Shown piece by piece: positions 35,046 through 43,229 of a DNA stretch of 59,116 nt; position 1 is the stretch's first letter, and each line of letters opens with the position of its first letter. Both the position numbers and the translations under genes were made by a program. The stretch is from an uncultured Negativicutes bacterium (GTDB lineage Bacteria > Bacillota > Negativicutes > Veillonellales > Megasphaeraceae), in contig CAADUJ010000023.1 in assembly GCA_900752195.1 (NCBI GenBank), forward strand, positions 1 through 59,116, read 5' to 3'. The notes beneath the pieces were generated by a model. That model did not search any database. It was not told where the DNA came from and worked only from the letters and a program-made list of their open reading frames with translations.

Positions 35046-35609
35046 TCAAACCGAAATATGACGGGCTACGCGACGATAAAACAGAGCCGATACAATACAG
35101 ATGCACAGGTCTCCTGGAATGGCAAGGATGAAGCAATATAAGACGAGGGGCCACAAACCAATAGGCGTACCCAGATAAAACGTGTTGATGGCATAGACAT
35201 AGGCCATACCCAACGCGTAGACAACGACAAGATTCAAAATATTGCCAGCTAAAAGCCGTTTCAGCGACGCAGCGCCATATCGTTCACGCCAGGCCCCGGT
35301 CACCCACGCCCCGATGATGAATCCTATGAGATACCCGAACGTAGGCTGAAAAACATAGGAAGGGCCGCCGCCAGCCGTAAACACGGGCACGCCCAGCAAT
35401 CCCAGGACGACATACGCCAGGACAGCCATGGCACCACATCGGCGCCCTAAGACGAGACCGGCCAGAGTCGTAAACAAAAACTGCAAGGTAAACGGGCACA
35501 CCGGTACAGGTACCCGAATAAAAGCACCGACGGCAATCAACGCCGTAAAAATCCCAATTTTGACACATTCCTTCGCCGTAAACGACGAAGCACAAACAAC
35601 ACGATCCAT
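35046..35609 (-). CDS. bioY: Biotin transporter BioY
   Basis: 187 residues with six hydrophobic helices, the S-component of an ECF-type biotin importer. The segment GLLGVPVFTAGGGPSYVFQ is the family signature. AAGGAGG lies 6 nt before the ATG. First gene behind a BirA operator, combining biotin uptake with the last synthesis steps. No ECF energising module is adjacent. Confidence 0.95.
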   Translation of the reverse strand: MDRVVCASSFTAKECVKIGIFTALIAVGAFIRVPVPVCPFTLQFLFTTLAGLVLGRRCGAMAVLAYVVLGLLGVPVFTAGGGPSYVFQPTFGYLIGFIIGAWVTGAWRERYGAASLKRLLAGNILNLVVVYALGMAYVYAINTFYLGTPIGLWPLVLYCFILAIPGDLCICIVSALFYRRVARHISV

Positions 35610-35622
35610 TATGTCCTCCTTA

Positions 35623-35656
35623 TTGTTAACTTAAAATAAAATAATATAGTTTACAT
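35623..35656 (-). promoter_or_regulatory. BirA operator of bioYDA
   Basis: Dyad TTGTTAACT-N16-AGTTTACAT on the plus strand matches the Firmicute BirA box (TTGTTAAC-N14-16-GTTAACAA pattern) with one mismatch between arms. It lies 14 nt before the bioY start, overlapping the likely -10 region, so biotin-bound BirA would repress the operon. The BirA gene itself is not in the window. Confidence 0.85.
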
Positions 35657-35716
35657 AATGGATATGATATACCAAATTGAAATTTTTTGCAAGTGTCTGT
35701 GCTCATAGCGGCCCGA

Positions 35717-35761
35717 TAAAAAGCTCCCCATTCCGAGTCGTCTGACGCAGAATGGGGAGCT
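35717..35761 (-). terminator. Terminator of the autotransporter gene
   Basis: Minus strand AGCTCCCCATTC / GAATGGGGAGCT, 12-bp perfect stem with a 16-nt loop, followed by TTTTTATC. Confidence 0.9.
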
Positions 35762-35783
35762 GTATACGCCTATTTCGCCACTC

Positions 35784-38000
35784 CTATTTCTTTTCTAAGA
35801 GCTGCTGTACCAATTTTTCTAATGCTTCGATTTTTTCATTTTGTTGTGCTACTGTAGCCTGCAATGCGGCAATCGTCTTTGCCGTAGGCACGCGGTTTGT
35901 CTTGTTGTCGTGACCAAATTTGAAGGATACGCCGGCACCGATCATGTTTTCACCGTTGCCAAAGGAACCACTCAGATTGAACATGGTACTTTCGTTGGGA
36001 CGATAGAAGGCACCAATGGCCATAGCGTTAGCATTGCGATAGTTACCAAAGCCGGCCGAAAAGCTCCACTTGTCGTCAGGGTCAAAATCAAGGGGATGAA
36101 GATTTGCCATAGCTGCTGCACCGGCACCGACACGATTGATCTTCGTATCAAGGCGGCTGATGCGTCCGTTCATGCCTTGCTGGACGTTCCACAGCTGGCC
36201 GCCGTTCACGGCATCCTTGGAGCCTTCATAGATATCCCCATCGGCGATATTGGTAATCTTCGTATTGTTCATGTCGATGCCGCCCTCGTTGAGGGTCGGG
36301 CCGCCGTTATGGATGGTGATGCTGCTTACGCTAAGGTCCTTGCTGAGGGCAACCTTCACATCACTGCCACTGACGCTGGTCTTGATGTTTTCGCCGTCGC
36401 CCTTGATGCCAAGCTTATTGTCCTTATTGTCCCCAAGGCTCGTCGTATTGCCGTCATCGGCCGTAAGTTTCGTTTCGATGACAGCCGCCTTGCCTGTGTC
36501 CGAGGTCGTGCCACTGTCCGTGTTGTTCGTATTCCCCGTGTTCGTCGCATCCTTATAAGTCACTTCATCCGAGCCAGAGTTCTCGAAGTTCGTGCTGATT
36601 GTCCAGGAACCGTCAGTACCCTTGACGAGCTTGATGCCGTCGCCGGCAATGAGGTTTGCCGAACCGCCGGTACTGCCTGCCACCTGTTTCAGCTGGGCCA
36701 CGTTGACCGCATCCGTATCATTGATGCCGGCAGCGACGTTCGTAATGCGGCGCGTGTCCTTGCCGCTGACACCAACAGACACAGCAGCAAGGGTCGGACG
36801 CCAAGTGTAGCTTGTGTCGGTGGAGTTTGTCTTCGTTGAAGGATCGTAGCCTGAAAGATCAAGGCCCGATTCATTGGCATTCAAAATGGATCCGGCACCC
36901 AGAGCCACGCCGCCTTCGGCTTGTACGTTCGCATTGTAGCCAAGGATGGTGGCCTTCGAAGCGGTCAGTTCCGTTTCGCTTTCGGCAGAGCCGACGATGA
37001 CGGAGTTCTTGACGCTCGTCAGTTTCCGGTTGTCACCATAAATCTGGATTCCTTCAGAGCCAGTAACCGTATCATTGGCCCCAATGACGTAAGCATGATC
37101 CACATCCGTTGCCGTTACATTAAAGCCGTCTATCAGATTGTATTCGCTCGGATCGTCACTGGTCCCTTTGATTGTATTATTCACGCCAATGATCTGGGTA
37201 TGCAGCGTATAATCCGCCACGTTGCCGCCACCAAAGGCCATGGTCGCGCCGCCGCTGTTAGATTTTTTAACAGCATCCCGAAGTGTCTTCGCGACGGCCG
37301 TAGCATCATTAAGAGAAGTTTCATCAGAAACTCCTGTAATCGTCTTGACAGAGTTTGTAATCTCATTTCCTGCCCCATAGACAAGGGCACCGTTAGAATT
37401 ATTGACCCTGTTGGCAATCCCGACGATGCTGTTTGCCATCCCGGAATAGGATTTACTGAAGAAGCCAGGTTTCTCAGGAGCGGTGTAGGATTCATTACTA
37501 TTTAATGTTCCAACAACAGTTGCGCCAAAGTTTTCAAGATTATAATTGTTGAGACTTCCCCAGCCGACATTGCGGCTCGTTTGGATATTATAATTACCAA
37601 ATGTTGAAGCCAAAAAACCTTTGGTAAAGCTATTGGTACCGACGGTCGTCGTGGCAACCGTATGGCCATAGACACCGCTACTGCCTTTTGTTTCAAGCTT
37701 GGAAGAGTCGATGCCTGTCACATCGCCCATACTCCCTTTAAAGTTATGACTGCCAATCATGATACTGCCGCTTCGGGCATACGTGTAGTCCCCAATCGCA
37801 ATGGCGCCCGCCGCATCCTCGGCTTTTCCGGTTGGAGAAATAACTTCTTCCTGACCGCCACGGCCAATAAATCCCTTAGCGCCCTGACCGATTACAATAT
37901 AAGTCTGGTTTGTGCCTCCATCTTTAACAACGGTCGCACCGTCCCCCTGCGTAATATGCGTTACTTCGGCAAAAACGTTATACCCCCCCAATGAGTCCAA
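35784..38000 (-). CDS. Trimeric autotransporter adhesin (YadA-like), phase-variable, OFF in this sequence
   Basis: 738 residues from the first usable in-frame codon (TTG, 38000), but the true start is upstream in another frame (37978-38061). Domains: YadA-type head repeats (about 45-390, e.g. GAIAIGDYTYA), neck/stalk modules (TRRITNVAAGINDTDAVNVAQ and ITNIADGDIYEGSKDAVNGGQ), and a C-terminal YadA anchor of four beta strands ending near SFKFG (about residue 693), which trimerises in the outer membrane. Unusually, a further 40-residue tail with a coiled coil (QQNEKIEALEKLVQQLLEKK) follows the barrel. With six or nine G in the tract at 37983-37989 the signal peptide would join the head in frame (GGYNVFAEV); with seven it does not, so no exported adhesin is made. 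Confidence 0.88.
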   Translation of the reverse strand: MDSLGGYNVFAEVTHITQGDGATVVKDGGTNQTYIVIGQGAKGFIGRGGQEEVISPTGKAEDAAGAIAIGDYTYARSGSIMIGSHNFKGSMGDVTGIDSSKLETKGSSGVYGHTVATTTVGTNSFTKGFLASTFGNYNIQTSRNVGWGSLNNYNLENFGATVVGTLNSNESYTAPEKPGFFSKSYSGMANSIVGIANRVNNSNGALVYGAGNEITNSVKTITGVSDETSLNDATAVAKTLRDAVKKSNSGGATMAFGGGNVADYTLHTQIIGVNNTIKGTSDDPSEYNLIDGFNVTATDVDHAYVIGANDTVTGSEGIQIYGDNRKLTSVKNSVIVGSAESETELTASKATILGYNANVQAEGGVALGAGSILNANESGLDLSGYDPSTKTNSTDTSYTWRPTLAAVSVGVSGKDTRRITNVAAGINDTDAVNVAQLKQVAGSTGGSANLIAGDGIKLVKGTDGSWTISTNFENSGSDEVTYKDATNTGNTNNTDSGTTSDTGKAAVIETKLTADDGNTTSLGDNKDNKLGIKGDGENIKTSVSGSDVKVALSKDLSVSSITIHNGGPTLNEGGIDMNNTKITNIADGDIYEGSKDAVNGGQLWNVQQGMNGRISRLDTKINRVGAGAAAMANLHPLDFDPDDKWSFSAGFGNYRNANAMAIGAFYRPNESTMFNLSGSFGNGENMIGAGVSFKFGHDNKTNRVPTAKTIAALQATVAQQNEKIEALEKLVQQLLEKK

Positions 38001-38058
38001 AGGTTAACACACATGCTGCAAGTACGGCTCTCATATTCTTAGATTTGTTTTTCATCAT
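37978..38058 (-). pseudogene. Out-of-frame signal-peptide segment of the adhesin
   Basis: Behind GGAGG (38064-38068) three consecutive ATG codons (38053-38061) open a frame MKNKSKNMRAVLAACVLTFG-LIGG, a typical cationic plus hydrophobic signal peptide. It runs into the seven-G tract and stops at TAA (37978-37980) just after it. Loss of one G (or gain of two) fuses it to the downstream adhesin frame. The second or third ATG has the better spacing (5 or 8 nt). The segment is reversibly disabled rather than a dead gene. Confidence 0.85.
37983..37989 (-). repeat. Poly-G tract (7 G on coding strand), phase-variation switch
   Basis: A mononucleotide run of seven G lies at the junction between signal peptide and passenger, where slippage decides the frame. 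It is the only point separating two otherwise open frames. Confidence 0.85.
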
Positions 38059-38061
38059 CAT

Positions 38062-38442
38062 ATCCTCCATATCCTATTAATATTTGCGTACAGATTATAA
38101 ATTCAATTGATACGATGGCATTCTGCTACATTAATAATCAAAAATTTATATTATATAAAATATTTTTCTTTTATTGATTATAAAGTAACATAACATATAA
38201 TTTGTGTCAAATATATATTATGTATAACATTTAATCTATAATAAGTATCATGAATAAAAGTTGTGGCATCAGCCTCATCATGCAAAAAACTTATCTATTT
38301 TTCTAATGCTCTCTGTGCGCTTAGCCGATGACTGTCATCACATAGGCAGTATCTCTTACAGTAGTCTGACGTCTTTCAGGCGTGCTAGAGAAGGTACGTT
38401 CATCTCAAAGGCGTCTACAACAACGGTCTTTTTGTGGCAGAC
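38062..38442. other. AT-rich intergenic region upstream of the adhesin gene
   Basis: About 380 nt without a gene. The part next to the adhesin is very AT-rich and should carry its promoter: a minus-strand TTGACA near 38222 and a TATAAT near 38178 are present but about 22 nt apart, so the exact promoter is unclear. From 38260 to 38440 nothing recognisable was seen. Confidence 0.35.
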
Positions 38443-38490
38443 AAAAAAGGCTATACCGATTTGTCAGTACAGACAATCGGTATAGCCTTT
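38443..38490 (-). terminator. Terminator of the GABA aminotransferase operon
   Basis: Minus strand AAAGGCTATACCGATT pairs with AATCGGTATAGCCTTT (about 16 bp) and is followed by TTTTTTG, 75 nt after the stop codon of the last gene. Confidence 0.9.
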
Positions 38491-38565
38491 ACATCCATAG
38501 AGGGAGAATGAAGGGTCTCGTATGAAATGAAATACAGACAGAACAGGCCATTTCCTCAGCCCGAA

Positions 38566-39927
38566 TCAAGTCCTGCCAACGACGCGTTCCAGGCTATCCC
38601 TAAAGAGTTTCAGGCCTACTCGTAATTGTTCATCCGTCATGACAAGGGGTGCCAGGAAGCGAATGACTTGTCCGTAAGTGCCAGCGTTTTCTACTAACAG
38701 GCCGTGTTGGGCCATGTCCTGGATGAGGGCCGTTACGAGTTCGCCATTAGGTTCTTTCGTAACCGGGTCTTTGACGAATTCGACGCCTACCATGCCACCC
38801 AGGCCGCGGACGTCGCCAATGACGGGGAAGTCTTTCATCCACGATTTAATCGTATCAGCATAGGTTTTTCCTATGGTTAGGGACCGTTCTGGCAGATGAT
38901 CGCGGTCCATGAGTTCCAATACTTTGAGCCCCGCTGCGCAGGCCAGGGCGTTGCCGCCGAAAGTGCCACCAATGGTGCCCGCAGGGACGCCGTCAAAGAT
39001 GTCTTTCCGCGTCGTCACCATCCCCAGAGGAACACCGCCGGCAATGGACTTTGCCGACGCGATGATGTCGGGCATGACGCCGGCTTCTTTCCAGTATTCC
39101 GAGGCAAAGAGGCGGCCTGTCCGGCCAAAACCGGACTGGACTTCGTCAGCGACGAGGAGGATGCCATAGGTATCGCAGATTTCACGAAGTCTCTTCACAA
39201 AGGAAATCGGTGCCGGAATGAAGCCGCCTTCACCTTGGAGCGGTTCCAAGACGATAGCCGCTACATAGGAGGCTGGCGATGCTTCTTCAAATACGTCGTA
39301 TACACTTTGGATACAAAGGTCTATTTCTTCGTCTTCGCTGATGCCTTCCGGCCGACGATAAAGATAGGGGTATTTTGCCCGATACACGCCATCGGGAAAG
39401 GGCCCCATACCGACGGCATAGGCTTTTTTTGAGGTCATGGCCATGGTCATGACGGTACGGCCATGAAAGGCCCCGGAAAAGACAATGATATTAGGGCGTT
39501 TCGTATAGCCCTTCGCTACTTTGACAGCATTTTCATCGGCTTCGGCACCGCTGTTGACGAACATCGTCTGCTTGTGATTGCCTTTGACGGGAACTCTTCG
39601 ATTCAAAGCCGCTGCCAGTTTGACATAACCTTCGTGGGTGACGACGTTAAACATGCCGTGCATATATCGGCTCGCCTGTTCCTGAACGGCTTTGACCACT
39701 TCTGGATGGGCATGTCCAACGTTTAAGACGCCGACGCCGCCAATCCAGTCGAGGAAACGGTTTCCATCGAGGTCTTCAATGATGGCCCCTTGTGCCTTTT
39801 TCATGACGACGGGATAGACGCAACGGATGGCCTTTGGCGTTTCACGTTCCCGCGCAGCTATGACGGCGGCGCTTTTAGGGCCTGGAAGAATGGGCGTGAT
39901 GATATTCGGTACTTCTGTAGATAACAT
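38566..39927 (-). CDS. gabT: 4-aminobutyrate aminotransferase-like class III transaminase
   Basis: 453 residues from ATG 39927, chosen because AAAGGAGAG lies 7 nt upstream; the frame extends 15 codons further without a good site. Class III PLP aminotransferase with NSGAEADENAVK, GAFHGRT, the aspartate of ADEVQSGFGRTG and the PLP lysine in SAKSIAGG. The closest recognisable group is GabT, which transfers the amino group of GABA to 2-oxoglutarate giving succinate semialdehyde. Last gene of a four-gene operon with a permease fusion, a kinase-like protein and a second transaminase. Related omega-amino acids (beta-alanine, 5-aminovalerate, ornithine) are alternatives. Confidence 0.82.
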   Translation of the reverse strand: MLSTEVPNIITPILPGPKSAAVIAARERETPKAIRCVYPVVMKKAQGAIIEDLDGNRFLDWIGGVGVLNVGHAHPEVVKAVQEQASRYMHGMFNVVTHEGYVKLAAALNRRVPVKGNHKQTMFVNSGAEADENAVKVAKGYTKRPNIIVFSGAFHGRTVMTMAMTSKKAYAVGMGPFPDGVYRAKYPYLYRRPEGISEDEEIDLCIQSVYDVFEEASPASYVAAIVLEPLQGEGGFIPAPISFVKRLREICDTYGILLVADEVQSGFGRTGRLFASEYWKEAGVMPDIIASAKSIAGGVPLGMVTTRKDIFDGVPAGTIGGTFGGNALACAAGLKVLELMDRDHLPERSLTIGKTYADTIKSWMKDFPVIGDVRGLGGMVGVEFVKDPVTKEPNGELVTALIQDMAQHGLLVENAGTYGQVIRFLAPLVMTDEQLRVGLKLFRDSLERVVGRT

Positions 39928-39982
39928 GACTTTCTCTCCTTTTACGATTTGCCATAAAAATAATGGATTCATAGTACTGTCC

Positions 39983-42577
39983 TTAATTCAATGCCACGCG
40001 GCGAAGGATACATTCCTGTGACGCTTCATCGGCTTTGTCGTCTGCTTTTTTCCAATACGCCAGACAGGCGGCGACGATAGCGTCCATACGGCTTTCGTCC
40101 ATACCTTCAGGACACTTCTGCACGCCAAGAGATGTGGCAAAATGCTGGATTCGGCGCGGGCAGTCGTCCGATGTAAAGCCTCCCATCTGGCGCGCCACCT
40201 TTCCGAAGGCAAAGATGTCGGTCTTTAAAACGGCTCGCACGAGCGACGGCATGAGAGCACCGGCAAGATAGGCCCCATCAAAATCCGTCTTTTCTGTAAC
40301 GACCCGTTCCAGCCCATCAATCAATGTCGTCGAAGCCGTACTGCTAATGAGGGATGCCGTTATGCCAGCCAATGCAACCTGTTCCCAGTCAGAACCAGCG
40401 GCATCTGGCAACAGGCCTTTCCGGCTATGTTGATAGAGGACCTTCAGGCCATACAAGGCCAGGGCCGTAGTCAACGGCTCTGCCTGCGGATCGACGCAGG
40501 CACTGAGGCATCGGCAAAAGGCCATGAATGCTGCGTAGGGCTTTACATCGTCCTTCATAGTCTTCATGAGGTCCGGGTCGGCAATGGCCGCTTTTGCCTG
40601 GAGTTGCGGATGCCATACCGTATTGCCATGGAAGGTAAAGGCATTCGTAAAGGCACTGACACAGTCAAAGGTCGTCGGTACGAAAAAGAGCGGCACAACG
40701 GGATGTGCCTGACGACTTACTTCATATGCTATCTGCTTGGCACAATCCATAATGGCCGACTGCCCTAAGGCGATGATCATGTCACAGCCCTCTTCCTTCA
40801 AATCCTGCACACCTTGTGCGACGATCGTTTCCGGCGTATCGGCATGGGCTGTCGGATAGGGAACTCCATCGATGCCCGTATCCTTCAGCGACTGGACAAG
40901 CGCCGTATAGGCAGGGCTCGTCGTCGTAATGGAACGGTCATTCAAGAGGAACGCTTTTTTTCCATAGTCCTTTATAACATCCTTTACGCTGTCGATGCGT
41001 CCCCGTCCAAAGATAAGGGGCGTCGTCGAGGCAAAGGTAAAGGATACGGGCAGTGCTGCAGGCGCCGCCATGTCCGTCTTCTTCGCATTTTCGAGGACAT
41101 GGTCCATGGCCCGGCCAAAGGCCAGGTCCATAGGCGACGGCTGTGCGCTTTCGATAGCCACGTCGACATGGGTGGCAAAGCGGTCCTTGTATATAGCTTT
41201 ACAATAGAAACCGAAGAAGATTCCCAGGACAATCCAGATGGAAACCATCGTCCATTCCTGAGGCACTAGCGCTGCCGGAGAGTCGGGGATGACGTACATG
41301 GCAACCATGAATCCCGACATGAGTACGGCCAAGGCGCCGACGATTTTATAATGGCTGACTTTGTAGGGCCGTGCCATGTGAGGCTCTTTCGTCCGTAAGA
41401 GTATAAAGGAAATGGCTACCATGCAATAGGCCACACAACAGCCGAAGTTGCCTGCATCGACGACCCAGACGAGCATCTTTCTGCCAAAGAAAGGCGCTAT
41501 AACCGATAAGAGACCGATGAATAAAAGGGCATTGACAGGCGTCTTATATGTATCGTGGAGCTTGCAGAACGTGCGAGGAATCATATAGGATTCAGCCATA
41601 GAATACATGGCACGGCTGCCGCCGATCATAAAGGAATTCCAACTCGTAATGATACCGCAAAGGCCTCCGATGATGAGAACCTTCGCCATGGCCGAGCTGT
41701 GGAAGGCCATGGCCATGGCGTCAGCCGTAACGAGGCCGCCGACGCCGTTCATAGAAGTCGCCACTTCACCGGGATTGAGGACATAGCCTACGCCGGCGAT
41801 GATAAGAGCGTAGAACAACACGGCTAACACGATGGATAAGATGAGGATGCGGCCAATTTTTTTCAACGAAACCGTAATTTCTTCTGCAGCCTGCGGAATA
41901 ACGTCGAAACCGATAAAGTAAAACGGCGTCATGACGGCAACGGCCACCATGCCTTTTATGGCATCGCTGACGGTGAACCCTGAAACGAGCTGGCCTTCCA
42001 AGTTGGCCGTATTCCCTGTCACAGCGGCTGCACCGATGAGCAGGATGCCGACGCCACCGATAATGACCGTCAGAATCGTCTGCAAGATTGCGGCTGTCTT
42101 GGCCCCGCGTATATTGATATACGTAATGAAAAGAGCTGTCACGACGGCTACGGCAAGCCATGAAGCATATATCTTAAAGCCTTCTACGGTATAGAGATAA
42201 CCTGTCAAAAAATCGGGATATACATACGTGATAATCGTCGGCAATGCACAGGCTTCAAAGCAGACGACGCCGACGTAGCCCAGAATGATGGCCCACGTGC
42301 AGATAAACGAACCGACAGGGCCTATGGCTTTATAGCTGAAGACGTGTTCGCCGCCACACTGGGGCATGGCCGATGTCAATTCAGCATACGTAAGACCTAC
42401 AAAAAATACCATCAAACCACCAATGGCAAACCCTGCCATACTGCCGATGACGCCGCCGCGGGTAATCCAATCGCCTGTCGATACGACCCAGCCCCATCCA
42501 ATCATGGCGCCAAAGGCGAGGACGAGAACGTCCCATGCACTTAAGACTTTATCGAATTCAGAAGCTTTCGTTGCCAT
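39983..42577 (-). CDS. APC-family amino acid permease fused to a degenerate iron-alcohol-dehydrogenase-like domain
   Basis: 864 residues. Residues 1-470 form a 12-helix APC permease (AFGAMIGWGWVVSTGDW is the substrate-binding first helix). After a linker (470-510) residues 511-850 are homologous to Fe-dependent alcohol dehydrogenases: PLIFGRGRIDSVKDVIKDYG, then IIALGQSAIMDCAKQIA (normally GGGSxxDxAK) and FFVPTTFDCVSAF. The metal ligands are lost: the D-x3-H position reads Met685-Ala-Phe-Cys-Arg689, and the later His-rich region reads TLIDGLERVV. The domain therefore probably senses rather than catalyses. GAGGAGG precedes the ATG. It is flanked by transaminase genes; 4-hydroxybutyrate dehydrogenase of GABA fermentation is an Fe-ADH, a suggestive parallel. 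Confidence 0.88.
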   Translation of the reverse strand: MATKASEFDKVLSAWDVLVLAFGAMIGWGWVVSTGDWITRGGVIGSMAGFAIGGLMVFFVGLTYAELTSAMPQCGGEHVFSYKAIGPVGSFICTWAIILGYVGVVCFEACALPTIITYVYPDFLTGYLYTVEGFKIYASWLAVAVVTALFITYINIRGAKTAAILQTILTVIIGGVGILLIGAAAVTGNTANLEGQLVSGFTVSDAIKGMVAVAVMTPFYFIGFDVIPQAAEEITVSLKKIGRILILSIVLAVLFYALIIAGVGYVLNPGEVATSMNGVGGLVTADAMAMAFHSSAMAKVLIIGGLCGIITSWNSFMIGGSRAMYSMAESYMIPRTFCKLHDTYKTPVNALLFIGLLSVIAPFFGRKMLVWVVDAGNFGCCVAYCMVAISFILLRTKEPHMARPYKVSHYKIVGALAVLMSGFMVAMYVIPDSPAALVPQEWTMVSIWIVLGIFFGFYCKAIYKDRFATHVDVAIESAQPSPMDLAFGRAMDHVLENAKKTDMAAPAALPVSFTFASTTPLIFGRGRIDSVKDVIKDYGKKAFLLNDRSITTTSPAYTALVQSLKDTGIDGVPYPTAHADTPETIVAQGVQDLKEEGCDMIIALGQSAIMDCAKQIAYEVSRQAHPVVPLFFVPTTFDCVSAFTNAFTFHGNTVWHPQLQAKAAIADPDLMKTMKDDVKPYAAFMAFCRCLSACVDPQAEPLTTALALYGLKVLYQHSRKGLLPDAAGSDWEQVALAGITASLISSTASTTLIDGLERVVTEKTDFDGAYLAGALMPSLVRAVLKTDIFAFGKVARQMGGFTSDDCPRRIQHFATSLGVQKCPEGMDESRMDAIVAACLAYWKKADDKADEASQECILRRVALN

Positions 42578-42592
42578 AGACTTACCTCCTCT

Positions 42593-43183
42593 CTACATTT
42601 CAAAACGCATTTCTACAAAAGCTTGGATGAGCTTGGCCGAACGCTGCCATCCCAGGACGCTGCTATCGATGAGAAGATGGCGGTTATGCCGGTCTCCCCG
42701 ATAGGTGCCAGTAATGTATGTATACCGATCATGAAGAGCTTTATCGGCCTGTCGGATCAGTTCCTGTGCCTTTGTGCGCGAGACGTTTCGGGCTTCTTGG
42801 ATATGAGCAATCCGCGCCTCTTCCGGCGCATAGACGAAGATGTTCACGACATCGGGAGTATCACGCAAGATATAATCACTGCACCGTCCTATGATGATGC
42901 ACGACGACTGGGCCATTTTTTTGATGACTTCAAACTGTGTATAAATAACTTTGTTCGATAAATTGGCGTATCGCGTGCCCAGTGTCGTTTCGATACCAAA
43001 GGGAACAAAATTCTTGTTGTCAGCAGCGCTGACGAGTTCTCTGTCGACACCGATTTGTGCAACGACGCTGTCGACTAGGTCGCGGTCGTAATAGTCAACA
43101 CCCATAGTTTCTGCCATTATCTTGCCGATGTCCGGGCCTCCTGCCCCATATTCACCGCCAATCGTTACGACGAAATGTTTCAT
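42593..43183 (-). CDS. Cytidylate kinase-like family protein
   Basis: 196 residues from ATG 43183, chosen for GAGGAGGCG 6 nt upstream. The N-terminal TIGGEYGAGG is a variant P-loop, followed by YYDRDLV and a central IIIGRCSDYIL segment as in the Cytidylate_kin2 group of P-loop kinases. It lacks clear CMP-specific features and, lying between a transaminase and a permease gene, it may phosphorylate another small molecule or regulate the operon. 15 nt separate it from the permease fusion. Confidence 0.75.
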   Translation of the reverse strand: MKHFVVTIGGEYGAGGPDIGKIMAETMGVDYYDRDLVDSVVAQIGVDRELVSAADNKNFVPFGIETTLGTRYANLSNKVIYTQFEVIKKMAQSSCIIIGRCSDYILRDTPDVVNIFVYAPEEARIAHIQEARNVSRTKAQELIRQADKALHDRYTYITGTYRGDRHNRHLLIDSSVLGWQRSAKLIQAFVEMRFEM

Positions 43184-43229
43184 CCTGACGCCTCCTCTAC
43201 TGCTGTGATGATGGAAACAAATTGCCATC

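Noticed and set aside
35841..36839. A 332-codon plus-strand frame opposite the adhesin
   Set aside because: Arises from the repetitive composition of the adhesin coding strand; valine- and arginine-rich with no domain.
37998..38000. TTG as the genuine start of the adhesin
   Set aside because: No ribosome binding site, and it would remove the signal peptide that is present immediately upstream in another frame.
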